Shown piece after piece: positions 35,761 to 48,700 of a stretch of DNA of 64,000 bases. Source of the DNA: Rhinopomastus cyanomelas (lineage: Eukaryota; Chordata; Aves; Bucerotiformes; Rhinopomastidae); assembly GCA_013400115.1 (NCBI GenBank), contig VXBP01008523.1:517350-581349 (forward strand), written 5' to 3'. Each line of letters opens with the position of its first letter. Positions within the stretch are counted from its first letter, which is position 1. The notes below the pieces were generated by a model, which saw only the letters and a list, made by a program, of their open reading frames with translations, ran no database searches and had not been told where the DNA came from. Position numbers and translations under genes: made by a program.

Positions 35761-35779
35761 GGGGAGGGCAAAGGCAAAC

Positions 35780-35975
35780 GAGAGACCCGCCCCTTCCCTT
35801 AAGCACCGCCCCTCGCGACCCCGCCTCTCTCCAAGCCACGCCCCAATCCCTGCGCTTTAACTCCCCTAACGCACCATTTCTGGCCCTCTGCGGCTGCCGT
35901 CTCCCAGCGTCTCGCGCCGCTGGGCGGGGCCTGCTGAAGGCGGCGAGGAAGGGAGGGGGTGGGGGGGGCAGGAAG
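35780..35975 (+). promoter_or_regulatory. RNF126: RNF126 GC-rich promoter
   Basis: TATA-less region with GC boxes (CCCGCCCC at 35786-35793, CCGCCCC at 35806-35812), a CCAAT box at 35843-35847 and a TCTCGCG motif near 35910. An AAGATGGCGG element of YY1 type overlaps the start codon. Typical of a housekeeping gene. Confidence 0.65.
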
Positions 35976-38900
35976 ATGGCGGAGGCCTCCCCGCAGCCCG
36001 GCCGCTTCTTCTGCCACTGCTGCTCGGCCGAGATCGCCCCGCGCCTGCCCGTGAGTGCGGGGAGCGGTGTGGGGCTGGGGGGGAATCGCGCTGGGGCGAG
36101 GCCTGGAGGGGTGAGGCCTAGGGACACTGGTGGGGAGGAGGCCGGTGGGGTGAGGCCTAATGGGGAGTCTGGGAGGGGTGAGGCCTGCGGGGCCGAGGCC
36201 GGCGGGGTGAGGCCTGAAGGCGGATGCAGGGAGAGAGGGGTGAGCGGGTGGGGGTTCGGCAGTGCGCCGGGGGNCCAGTCGGCAGAGAGGGTCGTTGGCT
36301 GGTGAGATTCCCCCACCCCTGTCCCGATACCTACACTCCATGGCTCGGGAGCGAGCATGGGACGACGGCGGGGACCCTTTTTGTTTCAGGAGCGTTTAAA
36401 GGGAAAACGCTGAGAAAAGCCTCCTAGCTTGGAATGTTCTACTCTGAGCTGCACTGGCACCATCCCCACTCGAAGCGTGGGGGCGGGGGGGTAGGTGGTT
36501 GTAACCACTGAGCAAACCCTGTGTAAGGAGCCCGGCTGCCCTGGTAGGGGTGGGAAGGGAGCGTCTGCCATTGGGAAGGAGCAGGGTCAACCGCGGTGGG
36601 TCACAGCTAGGTGTTGTGTGGATTTCCCCACCAGGCACTGTGGGGTGTTAACAGGCACTTGGGGGTCGCTCCAGGTCTCTTCTTGTCCCGGGACTTTCCA
36701 GGGCGTCCCGTCAGCCTACAGTTTTGCTTCTCATTAAATTTTAAGTCTCCTGGCTGTGCTCAGGGCTGTCTGAGCTCTGGCCAGTCAAGCTTCGTCATCA
36801 GTTTGGTTTGGTGTAGTGTGGCTTGTCTTTTCACCTTCTCCACTGCTCTAACTGGGAAGGAGAGGGTGGCCATTGCTGGTAGAGCTCATAGCCTGTTCTG
36901 AAGGGTGAGGACAAAACTTTTGGTAAAAGCCCTGCCTTAAACATAAATAGGGGAGAAGGGGCTACAGGGGCTGGAGGCTGTAGCTGGGCAGTGCTGGGGA
37001 GGGGTGGGAGACTGTTCCCCCACCTCATGTTGGGTCAGTGCTGGCTGAGCCCTTCGGGTAGGGAGCGACAGCTGCCTTTGCTGATCCAGGCCTGGCTGAC
37101 TGCTGGCTAATGAACAGTTCGGGGGTCCAAGTTTGTGCGGTTTCACCGACTCTTTGCAGACTGAGCTGCTGTGAAAGGAGCAGCCTGAGCCACCTGAGAA
37201 GCAACAAGCTGTTAGACTGGTGCCGTTCCGACAGTGCTGTCCCAGCTGCCCAGGAATGTGCTGATTCTGGGGCTCAGAGCCCTGAGCGCAGGCAGAAAAA
37301 CCTTCCTTAAACACCAGTGAGGAGGAGGAGGGCGCTCCTCAGTGTGGCCACTGCTGTCCCATGAGCAGGATGGTGTAGAACCATCCTTGAAGCCTAGCGC
37401 TGTGTTCGTGGTGTTGCTGTGGTTATTTCACAACCACAGACAGCCCTGTGTGGCAGAGGGAGAAGCAGCATCTCCCAGTGATCGCCATGTCCTGGGCGGT
37501 TCTGGTGGTCACTGCCCAGCTGTTAGGTGTTCACGTGTTGGCTGCAGGAGCCATCCCAGATGCTTTATCCACACAAACCTGCGTGGCTGGCGGCTTCTCC
37601 TCTTCGGGGGAATCCCTGGGCTTTGTTGAGGGGCCTGTGCCAATTCCCCGAGCTAAATGGAGGCAGCAGCATTATTTTTAGAAGCTCTTATTAGAGTTGT
37701 TCCCGCTGAGCGTGGAGTTGCCAGCATGGCGCTGTTTGCTCCACCAGGGTCAGGGTTAGGTTTGGGGTTTGTTGCTTCCCCTTCCAACTCGGCGGCGCTG
37801 CCGCTTCTCAGGCGCCACAGCGTGATGCGGTTCCCTCCCAGGATCGTGGCCGTGTGGCTTGGGGGATAAAGTCTTCCCTGACGCCGGCAATCGTGAGGAG
37901 CCGTGGCTGTTGTGGACTCCCAAGGAGTCCTGGCTCCTCACACAGCGACACACAGGCTGTTCCTTCCAGCCTTTTCAATTTCCAGTGGTGAGGGCCTGGG
38001 ACGGGGGGGGGCCTGTGGCTCTGCAGTGAGCGTGGGAGTGGAGAGCTCTGGCTTTGTGTGCTGCAGAATGACCCTCTTGTGTCTCCCTGACCTCCGTGCA
38101 CTGTGAACCCCAGGCTGCATCAGTGACAGCTTCCATTCAGCCCTTCTACAGCGACAGACACGTTGGGACCAGCCTGTGCTGCAGTTTTCCCCCTGCTCCA
38201 ATTCCCCTCGCTCGGGCAGTTTGACCACTCAAGGGGAGGGAGGAGGGAAGGGCCCCCAGCTGTGTTCAGAGCTGGTGCTTTTGGGCCTCTGTTCTGGGGA
38301 GGCTGGTGGTTTTGCTTTCACTTCAGCCAGGACTGCATCAGCTGTTACCTAATGCTTTGGCCCTACTGGGGATTAATTAGTCTCAGCCAGATCTGTTGTA
38401 GAGCCAAGTTCCAAACAGGCTCAGGCTTAACCATTCACCTCAGCAGGCTGGCAAGGGCCGCTCGTGGGGCTTTTTGGAGGCTCCATGGTGGTGGTGTTTG
38501 GGGCTCCTGTCCCCTGCTGGCAGCACCCTGTGTATTTCCTGCACCCAGCTCTGTTCTCATTCACACTTTTTCTTCCCCAGGACTATATTTGCCCACGGTG
38601 TGAGTCTGGTTTTATCGAAGAGCTTCCTGAAGAGCCAAGGTAACCAGGAGGCTGTTGCTCAAGTGAACTCCCTCTGCTCAGCTCTTTGCTGGGTTCAGAT
38701 GAGATGGGGGATCCCGACTGCTCCATTTTCACAGATTCATAGCTCTTTTTTCCTCACCGAGAGCGGAAGGTGCTTGGTTTGTGTAGTCTGCACCTCCTTG
38801 GGAGTGCTCAGGGGCTGGGGGAAAGGAATGGGGTGATGTAAACAAATTAGGAGTGGAGAGGTGTTTCCCCCATGATGCAGGGCAGCTCCAAGCACAGCTG

Positions 38901-41900
38901 AGCCATCAGGGTAGGGATCACAGAATCCTTAAGGTTGGAAGAGACCTCCAAGCTCATCCAGCCCAACCCCAACCCCACCCTGCCCGCTGAACCCTGTCTC
39001 CCAGGGTCACAGCTACTTGGTGTTCAAACCCCTCCAGGGACAGCAACTCCCCTGCTCCCTGGACAGCCTGTTCCAACCTCTGACCCCTCTGTCAGGGAAG
39101 AGATTGCCCCTGATGGCCAGCCTCACCCTCCCCTGAGGCAGCTGGAGGCCATTTCCTCGTGTTCTGTCACTGGTGACTGGGGAGAAGAGACCAACCCCCA
39201 CCTCTCTGCATCCTCCCGTCAGGCAGTTGCAGACAGCAAGATCTCCCCTCAGCCTCCTTCTCTCCAGACTGACACCTCAGGCTGTTCCCCATCAGCCCTG
39301 TTCTCCAGGCCCTTCCCCAGCCTTGTCACATACAACTCTGAGGGGGATCTGTGGAACCCAGAGCGTCCACAGACCTCAGGGTGGGATTTGCTGGCTGTTT
39401 GGAGTGTGAGCAGTCAAGTGTTGGGACGGAGACTTTGGACTCTGCGCTGGCAGCCGCTGGGCCCTGTTCACGTGCTCCCCTGCTGACTCAGTCGCGGGAC
39501 AGCATCGAGGCTGGCAGCAGTAGGGGAAGGGACTTGCAGGCCAGGGTGGCTCAGGACAGGCAGGCACTGGATGCCACGGCGCTTGCGGTGCTGCCAGGAG
39601 AGGCGGTTGTGGCAGAGGAGGCGCTTTATGCCAGCAAGGTGAAGTTTGGTCTGACTGCACCAACCTTCAGCGCTGAAGATCAGCTCCTGGCTGATCCCAG
39701 CAGTTATGGCTACTTGCTGTGACCTTGGGAGAGTCAACGAACTGTCGTCCCTTCTGTCCCACGGGTGTCAGAGCGTGGACCTGGACAGGGAACGTTCCTT
39801 CAGCTCTCCCAAAACAGAAACCTGATAGTGTTTGGAAGGTGCCTGACAATCCATCCAACGGGGTTGCAGGCCCCTGCAGCAGAGGAGGTCCTTGAGTCAG
39901 GGGCAGACCTCAGGGTGTTGTGGGGCGCAGGGACCGGGGTTTGTTCCTCAGGGCTTCTCTGCCTGGTGCTCCAGAGAATCAGCTGGTCTGCTTGGGGTGA
40001 CTGTGTATGGTGTCACTCCTTGCTCGGCATCGAGGTTCAGTCACTTGATGAAATCAGTTGAGAAGGGTGGGGAGAGGTGTGGGAAAGTGAAGGGTGAAGG
40101 CTGTAGGGAGAATAAAATGGAGGCAGAGGGCTGAGCCCTGGGTGAAGCGAAGCCGAGCAAAGCTCTATGGTCCCTCACACTGTTACAGGAAGCTGCAGCA
40201 TCTGCTTTTCCATCACATTCCGCTCCCTCACTTTCCTCTGTGAGGAGGATCTTCCCACAGAACCTTCCTAAGCTCTTGCTCTTCCTTCCACGCAGAAATG
40301 CCGACAGTGAGACCAGCTCCTCCACCTCAGCCCCCGAGCAGAGCAGGCACCCCTTCGAGGTGAGTGACTCCACGCCAGCCCCCCTGCTTTGCTGGGGGAG
40401 TGGTGTTTGTTAGTACCTGGTGTAAATGTTGCGCCGATCTGGGGAGGGGAGGCAGTGGCACCATCCTGCGGCTCCCAAACAGCTCTGCTGTCGTATTTTT
40501 ACTGCCTGTTTTAATAGGAGCGTCGCTCGGTGCTTATTCCTGTTGTGAGGGGGCTAAGCTGGGATCTGGTGAGCTGTCTGTGTGTTGCTATGCAGTAGCC
40601 TCAGCTACAGGCGGCAGCAAAAGAGGAACCAGGGGAGCTCTAGTTACTTCTCTCCTCTGTTTGCAGTTTCAGTCTGTCTGTGCCCTGCTGAGCTGCCCTG
40701 ATCCCCCTCCCTGTGTCAGCCGGGGCTCGAGAATCGCCGGGATGTGAAGAGACCGGTCCCTGCAGGAGCCCCAGGCCCAGAGGCTCAGAGCTGTCTCTCT
40801 CCTCGTTACAGTCTGTTCTCTGAATTTCTCCCTCTCAGAACGTGGATCAGCACTTGTTCACCCTGCCGCAGGGCTATGGCCAGTTTGCCTTCGGGATCTT
40901 TGATGACAGCTTCGAGTTCCCCTTTGGGTCCAATGCGCAGTCGGAAGACAACAGGGACTCTGAGAACCGCAGAGAGCGGGAGCACCAGTCCCGGCACCGC
41001 TATGGCGCGAGGCAGCCCCGCGCCCGCCTGGCTACCCGTCGCACGGCTGGGCGGCACGAGGGGGTCCCCACGCTGGAAGGGTGAGAGCAGCAGCGGTGGC
41101 TCCCCGGGGTGGAAGCCCCAGGCTGGCTGATATCAGAATCTCAGAACCCCTCTGGTTGGAAGAGACCCTGAGGCTCTTTGACTCCAACCTCGGCCCCGTC
41201 ACTGCCAGGGCCCTGCACACTTTGTCCCTAAGCACCAGCTCCACACAGCACTTCAGTCCCTCCTGACACGGGGACTCCAGCCCTGCCCTGGGCAGCCTGG
41301 GCCAGGGTTTGGTGACTCTTTGGGGAAAGAGAGTCTTCCAAGCTTTCTCCTCACTTTGAGGAGAGGCTGTGCCCGCCTGCAGCTGTAATACAGGTGCCCA
41401 CGGCCAGGATCGCTTTTCCCCTGTGATGTGACAGGCTTTAGCAAATCCAGCAGCTCTTCCCACGTCAGGGTCTGGGCTGGGAGCTGTCAGGCCCCAGTTC
41501 ATACAGACCCCGGCTTTTCCTGCCTTGCAGAATTATCCAGCAGCTGGTCAACGGAATCATTGCCCCTACAACGATACCCAACCTCGGGCTAGGGCCGTGG
41601 TGAGTTGGAGCCCACCCTGCTCTCTCTGACGGTGCCTTCGTTCCTGCCCAGTTTAATTGTCCTCGTCCTTCCAGGGGAGTCCTGCACTCAAATCCCATGG
41701 ACTACGCCTGGGGTGCCAACGGCTTGGATGCAATTATCACACAGGTAAAACCCACTTGAAAACAGCCAGGCAGCCTCTCCCCTCCTCTCTCCCCTCCTCG
41801 TGTGCGAAACCACCACCAGCAGCAGGAGGTGTGGAAGTAGGGGACAAGGCCTGTGGTGGGTCCGCAGCCCCCTGGTTCCATACACGAGCAGATGGTGCAG

Positions 41901-42808
41901 GCGGCTGAGCTCACATCTCCCTCTGCCTCTCTCCTCGGTTTCTCAGTTATTAAATCAGTTTGAAAACACTGGTCCACCACCAGCAGACAAAGAGAAGATC
42001 CAGGCCCTCCCCACCATACAGATCGCACAGGAACACGTAGGTGCGTGTCTCCTCTGGGAGAGCTCCCCGCAGTCTGGCCTGGGGACCTTAGCTTGGACTG
42101 CTGCTGCCGTGGAGCTGAAGTGTTTCGGAGAGGGGAGAAGGCTCAGGCAGTGCTCTGCTCCCCTCACGTAAAAGAGCAGCGAGGGCTTGAGGGTCCTGGG
42201 AGAGGAAACTCTTCACTGTGGGTGGAGGCAAAAAAGCAGGAGGGAGAGAGCCAAGGAGCAAATCTGGGGCAGTGAGAGGCGGGGAGTGGTGGGAGTGGGA
42301 AGCAGCAGCATTTCCAGGCTGGGGCAAGGGGAAGGCAGCAGCAGGGTCCTAGGTCAGGTGCCTTGTTCTCTCCTTGACTGTGCTCTGCTGTCCTCGTGAT
42401 GCAGACTCGGGGTTAGAGTGTCCTGTGTGTAAAGAAGACTACACGGTCGGGGAGAGTGTCCGGCAATTACCTTGCAATCACCTTTTCCACAACAGTTGCA
42501 TCGTGCCCTGGCTGGAGCAGGTGGGTCCCTCAGGCCCCAGGGGGTGGTGACGGTGTCACAGATCCATGGCACCGTCAGCCCGGCCTGTGCCCGGAGCCCT
42601 GCTCTCCCGTCGTGTCCCTGATCCCCTCTCCCATGTTGGTTTCCCCCTCTCCCCACAGCACGACACATGTCCCGTCTGCCGGAAAAGCTTGAGCGGACAG
42701 AACACTGCCACTAACCCTCCCGGACTGACGGGCATGAACTTCTCCTCCTCTTCCTCCTCCTCTTCCTCCAGCTCACCAAGTAACGAAAACTCATCGAACA
42801 ACTCCTGA
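35976..42808 (+). CDS. RNF126: RING-type E3 ubiquitin ligase RNF126
   Basis: Cytosolic E3 ligase that works with BAG6 in quality control of mislocalised hydrophobic proteins. Nine exons: 35976-36050, 38581-38639, 40296-40359, 40839-41080, 41531-41599, 41675-41744, 41947-42040, 42405-42520 and 42659-42808, giving 312 aa, the family length. An N-terminal zinc finger uses C13, C16, C29 and C32 (FFCHCCSAEI, YICPRC) and is the BAG6-binding part in mammals. The middle is acidic, aromatic and Arg-rich (FAFGIFDDSFEFPFG). The RING is C3H2C3: C230, C233, C248, H250, H253, C256, C267 and C270. The C-terminus has a run of 11 Ser. Introns 2 and 4 carry reverse-oriented CR1s. A single N at 36274 lies in intron 1; the rest of intron 1 shows nothing recognisable. 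RNF115 is the close paralogue, but sequence and position favour RNF126. Confidence 0.98.
38917..39330 (-). mobile_element. CR1 LINE 3' fragment (reverse)
   Basis: ATCACAGAATCCTTAAGGTT, GGAAGAGACCTCCAAGCTCA and GGACAGCCTGTTCCAACCTC are reverse-complement CR1 tail phrases. In RNF126 intron 2, antisense. Confidence 0.88.
41130..41345 (-). mobile_element. CR1 LINE 3' fragment (reverse)
   Basis: ATCAGAATCTCAGAACCCCT, GGTTGGAAGAGACCCTGAGG and CTGGGCAGCCTGGGCCAGGG match a reverse CR1 tail; its middle resembles the one at 29985-30228. In RNF126 intron 4, antisense. Confidence 0.8.
42739..42777 (+). repeat. TCC trinucleotide repeat coding poly-Ser
   Basis: TCCTCCTCTTCC-type repeat within the last RNF126 exon encodes 11 consecutive serines. 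It is in frame and mixes TCC, TCT, AGC and TCA codons, so it is partly protected against slippage. Confidence 0.9.
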
Positions 42809-43451
42809 ATCTTGATCGCCCCCCTGTCCCTGGGGCCCTTCTCCATTGTCCTCCCTCCCTCCCCAAGCCATGACACGGGCTTCCAGAGCAGAGTGAGGGG
42901 CGGGGGCCAGGGGAGGCAGCGCCCCAGAACCACCCTGATTGTGTGTTCTGAAGACACAGAGAGTCTGGGTCCTGCAGAGATGAGAAGCCTCGAGTCCTGT
43001 GATGGGGGGAACGAGCTGAGCTCTGTCTGTTAGTAAGAAACGTCCACTTGCCGCCTGGATTTGGAACGGCCATCGCCGTGAGAGGTGGCTGCGCCCACAG
43101 CTGGGAACTCCGAAGCACCCAGCAGTTGCTGTTCCGAACGGGAAGGTCGTCTGTTTGGGCTTGAATCTGAGGTTCCTTTTCTTTATTTGTCCTCCTCTCC
43201 TCGGATCCTGTCTCTTCTGCTTTGGAGACTGAAGTCTTTAAAACAAAAACGCTGCCTCCCTCCTTCCCTGCCTCCCTCCTGGCATCAACTGAGGAGGGCC
43301 CAGGGCTGTCGCTGAAGACAGGAACTTGAGAGAGACCCCAAGACCCTCCCCTCCCCAGCTCCAGTCCCATCTCTTTTTCTTTGTAACCTTCACCCTTCTG
43401 ACTCTTCCACACTGAGAGGGTTTTTATAATTTTAAATTATTACTGCAGTTC

Positions 43452-43457
43452 AATAAA
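43452..43457 (+). terminator. Poly(A) signal of RNF126
   Basis: AATAAA 644 bases past the stop codon, after an AT-rich stretch and followed by TG/T-rich sequence. Defines a 3' UTR of about 665 bases. Confidence 0.85.
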
Positions 43458-43474
43458 GGGACATTTCAGCTCTG

Positions 43475-45415
43475 TGAGAGTTCCTGCCTGGTCTGAGGAA
43501 ACAGTGGGCTTGGAGCTCGCTGCAGAGCCCATGGTGTTGCCCTGGGCAAGCTGAGCTTGTACCCACCGCTCCAGGCTCCTTGACTGGCTGGGACTGGCAC
43601 CTGAGAGCAGCCCTCGGCAGCCTCACCTGGTTTTTTGTACCTCTGACAGCCCATCCCTGTTGCAGTCCTGCCCTTCCTTCGGACCAGCCCTGCGCTCGAG
43701 CGAGGAGCAGCCGGGCACTGGTGTGTGGCCGAGGAGCCGCAGCATCTCGGAGACAAGTGTACTGCGAAGCTGATTAAAAAGGAGAGAGAGAGAGAGAGAA
43801 ATATCTCAGAGTTTGAGCCTCACTTCTGACAGCCGGAGCTTGGGGAGGGGCAGGGATGTGGCAAGAGCGCCTCTGCCCTTCCCCTTCTTCCTGCCCCTGC
43901 TCAGCCCACTGGGGAGGGCGCTGGCCACCTTCCCTCAGCACTGGGGCAGTTGGCACCTTTCAAGGTCTCTTCCTCCGTCAGCCTCCTTCCTCCTCAGGGC
44001 TCTCTGGGATGGGCCAAACCCCGTGGGAGGAGGAGGAAGGTGCAGGCGCCTGGTCTGAGGTTTGTCAGCTGTTTGGGGAGGTGAGAAGTGCTGTGGGAGA
44101 TGCTGTCCCCAGCTGGACAGCAGCAGCCTTTGCCAGGCATTGCGAGGCCTCGTTTGGGACTGAGCAACTGCCCTGGAATGTTTCTCCTGGCTGGGCCGGG
44201 GCAAGCCAGCGGCACCTTTCATCTCCAAGGGCGGGTGCCTGCGGGATCAGGGTTGCTCTCAGGACTGGTCCATCAAGGTGAAGAGCTCATCCTTTGCCTG
44301 GGGTTGAGCTAGAAGCTTCTGCCACCTGGATCCTGGGTTTGGGAGGTGGGTGGGAGCAGGAAGGTCCCTGCCTCAGCCTGTGGGTAGCAGTGTGGAAGGG
44401 GAAGTTGGGCTGTTTAGTCACCAAAACAGAGCCTGGGAGACCTGGACAAACCTCCTGCCACTGTGTTTGGGATGCCTGACCCCTCCAGAGCTCAGGGGGA
44501 GGTTTCTCAGTGTGAGAAGGACTTGAGGGGGGTTTCAAGTGGGCAAAGCCCATGGTGGACACAGGGCTGCTGTGACCCGCCTGGCAGAGACTGCTGGCCA
44601 GGGCCACCCCATGGTTAATATGATGGCTCTTCTCTCTCACAGACTCATTTGGAGCTGGTTGGGTAGGAAAAGGAACGAGTTTGGTGGTTGTGTTGGGGCC
44701 ATCGCTCATGTTTGACGGGACAGAGTGGCCAGGCTGCCACGTCCTGTGGCGGTGGCCCAGGAACCTGCCCTGGCCAGGAAGCTGAGGTGTGGGAGCTATT
44801 TCTGGCCACATTCCCCTCCGGGCAAGGAGCTGGTCCTTGCCACTGGCTGCCTTCACAGCAACAGCACTGCTGGGGCAGAGCTGGGCTGGGGACCAAGACC
44901 AGTTGGGGAGTTGATGCAGGTCTGGTCTCTTCTGCTTGTGATATCCTGGTCCAGGGTCTGCACGAGGCTGGGAAGCAGAGTCCCAGCTCCCCTCAGCTGG
45001 GGGCAGCCCCAGAGGGAACACACTGGGACATCCAGCTCCAGGGACACTCTTACTCTGTCACTTAGGGTCTGCAGGGCACAGAGCCTGGCACTGCCTCAGG
45101 CTGCCCCCTCGGAGCAGCAGCAGGATGTGCGAGCACTTCCCTGGGGTAAGAGCACAGAATCCAGGCTCTGCCCCCACTCCATTTCCCCACTCCCTCCGTG
45201 GTGCTGCGGAACAGCCATGGCTGGGTGGTCCTGCTGGTGAGGGCTGGGGGCACCTCTGCCTGGCCTGAGGGTGAGGACGTGGGGTGATGGGGAGCTGGAC
45301 CTCAGCGGGGAACCAGCCCCAGGGATGATGCTGGTGGCTGCAGCCATGATCCCAGAGGACCCAGCCCCACCAGAGATGCTCCAAGAGTCGCTACCCGTTC
45401 CAGACCACCAGCAGC
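43475..45415. other. RNF126-FGF22 convergent spacer
   Basis: Between two 3' ends. A GA dinucleotide repeat lies at 43781-43799. The remainder is GC-rich, unique-looking sequence in which I see no exon, promoter or repeat family. Open frames here (for example 44287-45021 minus) lack domains. Confidence 0.55.
43781..43799. repeat. GA dinucleotide repeat
   Basis: GGAGAGAGAGAGAGAGAGA downstream of RNF126. Confidence 0.95.
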
Positions 45416-45421
45416 TTTAAT
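45416..45421 (-). terminator. Candidate FGF22 poly(A) signal
   Basis: ATTAAA on the minus strand (TTTAAT on plus), 318 bases past the FGF22 stop codon. The intervening 3' UTR has an A/T-rich patch at 45615-45680. Confidence 0.5.
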
Positions 45422-45738
45422 TGCTCCAGCCCCAGAACACAGCCGGCCTCGCCGCCCCGGCCGCTGCGGAGCCGCCGTTCGCAGAGCTCTGCCTGCACGG
45501 GCAGCCCCGTCACACGGTGGCCCCATTCCCCTCGATGGGGCGGTGGGAAGGGCCGCGTCCCTGCGCAGCTGCCCCTGCAGCATCACTCCTCCTCGCCCAT
45601 CTCTGCTGGTGTTCACAGATAAAGCAATAAATAGCAAAAAAATAAAATAGAGCAGGACAGCTCTTCCCATAAATAAAATTAACCCTTGTTTTCCTGCTTT
45701 GCTTTCCCTACAGGACAGTCCAGTGCCACCCGCGGGGC

Positions 45739-48700
45739 TCATCTGACAAGCATGGGGAGGAAGTGTGTGGAGGGGTGCTGCCGGCGCGTCCTGCGCCCTC
45801 GCTGGGGCCTGCCCTGGCTGTTGAGTGAGAGGAACATGGGGCGGCCACGGTGCTGCCAGCGCAGCGACGCGTAGGTGTTGTAGCCGTTCTCCTCGATGCG
45901 CTCCATGAACTTGCAGTTGGGGGTGAACTCCTTCTGGCAGGAGAGGGGAGGGAGTGAGGGAGGGCTGTGCTCAGACAGGGACCGCTCTTCACCCTGTTGT
46001 GGTGGGATCAGACCCCAAAAGGGTAGAATCCTGGCTCCTCCCCACTCCCTGAAGGGCAGAGAGGCTCTGTGGGTGCAGACCCTTGTGGGGAGCTTGGGAA
46101 ACCATGCCCCCCACCCCTGAGCACTGGTCCCAGTGGGTTCAGGATCATCCTCCAGCTCTGCCCTGCGCCTCTGACTCCACTTTGGTCCCTCCCAGAAGGC
46201 AGTGTCCAACCTACCGACCCGTAGAGCCTCCCCTGCTTGTTCATGGCCAGGTAGAAGCCGGTGTGCACTGCTCGGATGGCCACGATGCCCACCCGCACCG
46301 AGCGGATCTCCACGATGCCTGCAGGACAGAAATGCAGCCGTGAGCTGGGAAGGGGAGGATGACCCCCACTAATGCTGGAGCTGTGGCCACAAAGTGTCCC
46401 ACTAGAGGGTTGGGACCGATGACCCTCACCCAGAGCAGCCGATGGACAGCGAGAACAGCCTCTGATCTGGGGAGGATCTGATCTTTACCCCTGTCCCAGC
46501 AGCAGGGCAGTGCAGGGGTGATGCCAGGCACAACCTCCACTCACCCAGAACAAACCTCTGCCCACAGCCCTCTGGCAGCACTGCCCTTGCATCTACCCTC
46601 AGCATGCCCTGGGGACCCCAGGGCCCCCTCACACTTCCACAGGCCCTCAGGACTCCATGGCCAGGGTGACACTTGGAGGGGCAAAGTGTCCACGTTGGGG
46701 GCAAACAGCACCGCTGTGGTGGGCAGAGGAAAATGGGCAGAGTGGACCTGCCTGAGGATCTTGGAATCCCAGCCTGGGGTGGGTGGGAAGGGAGCTCAGA
46801 GCTCCTCCAGTCCCAATCCCCTGCCAGGGGCAGTGACACCTCTCACCAGACCAGGGTGCCCCCAGCCCCATCCAACCTGGCCTTGGACACTGGCAGGGAT
46901 GGAGCAGCCACAGCCTCCCTGGGCAGCCTCTTCCAGGGCCTCAGCCCCCTCACAGGGAGGAGTTTCCCCCAAATATCTGATCCCAGTCTCCCCTGTGCTG
47001 GTGCAGAGTGGCACAAGCAGGACACAGGTCTCTGTTCTGGACAGGATGGGCAGGAGGGCTGTGGAGCACTGCAGGACATGGGGGTGAGCCCAGGAACTGC
47101 AGCTGGGGCTGGGAAGCTGCAGTGGGTCCGGCAGAGGGGTGAGCGTGTGCCCGGCCAGGGAGCTCCGGGCACAGCCGCTAATGGGAAAGGCATGTGGTCA
47201 GACCAGTGGCCCCGACTGGGAAACACCCAGAGCACCGTCAGAGCCCCCGGGTTCCCGCACCACCTCATGCCTTGCCAGCCCCAAGCACTGGGAAGGGGCA
47301 AAGAGGCCTCCAGTGTGCAGGAACTGCTCAAGGTGAGGTGACCACAGAGGCTCTGGCTGGTGGCAAACCCAGCACAGGGGGCTGCAGCCCCTCAGGCAGG
47401 GGCTTTCAGCTGGCATCGACCACCTGTGGCACCACCAGGACTCAGCCCAGCAAAGCAGCAGCTGTGGGGAAGTTGGGTGCCAGTGAAGCCGTCGGTCTGA
47501 ATCTCTGTTCAGAGCTGCTGCTGCTATTCACAACAGAGGACTGGACTCTTCTCAAAATACCCCACTGGTGCCCTGCCGGCTCTGCCAGGCTTCTCTCAAG
47601 GTGCCTGGCCAGCACTCGGCTCTGCGTAGGGGTCAGGTCCCCATGGTTATGGGGCAGCAGCCTGCAGGCAGCTCCCAGTGCTCCCACTCTTACACCCTCA
47701 GCCCTGACGGGGTCCCAGGGGCAAATGTGGGTCTCAAGGTGGGGGAAGCCCTAGCAGAGCCCCTGGCACCACTGGCAGGGCTGGTCCAACAGCCACCACC
47801 AGGGCTGAGGAGCAGAGCCCGGCCCAAGCCCCAGTTATCTGTCACTGATAACCGGTGCGAGCCCTGTGCTACAGCCCGGAGCCACCCCAGCTGCCAGGCC
47901 CTGCTGTCACACAGCCGAGGGAACGTGTTGGGGCGCTTGGTGCTGGCAGAGCGCCCGCTCGGGACTCCTGACACCACAGGAGGGTTACCTGGGCTGGGCT
48001 GGGCTCCCTCATCCTGCAGCCGGATGGGTGATTTCCCCCTGCATGGGACATGGGGGGTCTGTCTGCAGCACCATTCCCACCCCAAGGATCCATCACCCCT
48101 GGGGGTGCTCTGGCATGGCCCTGCCCAAGGCCCCAGCTGCCCACCCTGCCCATCTGCAGCCCCGCCAGCCTGTTGCCACCCTGACCACTGAGGACTGGGA
48201 CCCAGCACCCAGGATGGACTGGTGCTGAGGGTGCAGCCACACTGTGGGTGCCACAGACCCCATCTGGGAGGGAACCCAGGTGGGAGCAGGTGGCCACAGA
48301 GCCAAGGAGAACCCAGTGATACTGGGGGCAGCTTCTGCCCTGCTGTGGGGGCCCCAAGGGGACCCCAGTACTGATGCCTTTAGCTGCCTCTTCCCAGGCA
48401 CCACATGTGGCTGCTCCCGAGGGCTCCCGGTGGAGCACCCCCAGGCAAAGGACAAATCCTGCACCCGTTCCCAAACTCTGGATCACAGCACCCCCAGCTC
48501 ACAGCCTTCACCTGCTTCGTCTCCCCCGGGACCCACTGCCTGGCCCCGCATGGGGAGCCTCCACGAGGGGTGGGGGCTGCTAGCTCTGCCCATGCAGAGG
48601 GTCCCTCATGGATGCTCAGGCTGACACCGGCACCGCCCCGAGGCTTCGTTTGTCCCTCCTCCTCCTCTTCAGCCTTTGACTTGACCAGTGCGGTCACCAG

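Larger units (their letters stand above)
26781..35779. other. FSTL3-RNF126 divergent spacer
   Basis: Long spacer between two divergent genes. From left to right: GC-rich unique-looking sequence (26781-28280) with spurious open frames; an AT-rich possible conserved element (28290-28405); a probable ancient SINE (28910-29055); a CATCC simple repeat (29479-29532); a CR1 (29985-30228); a 30 bp tandem repeat (30845-31006); a second AT-rich element (31660-31740); CR1 pieces (33290-33410, 33605-34070); and a pyrimidine-rich AT-rich tract (34875-35760). No protein-coding exon was recognised. Confidence 0.6.
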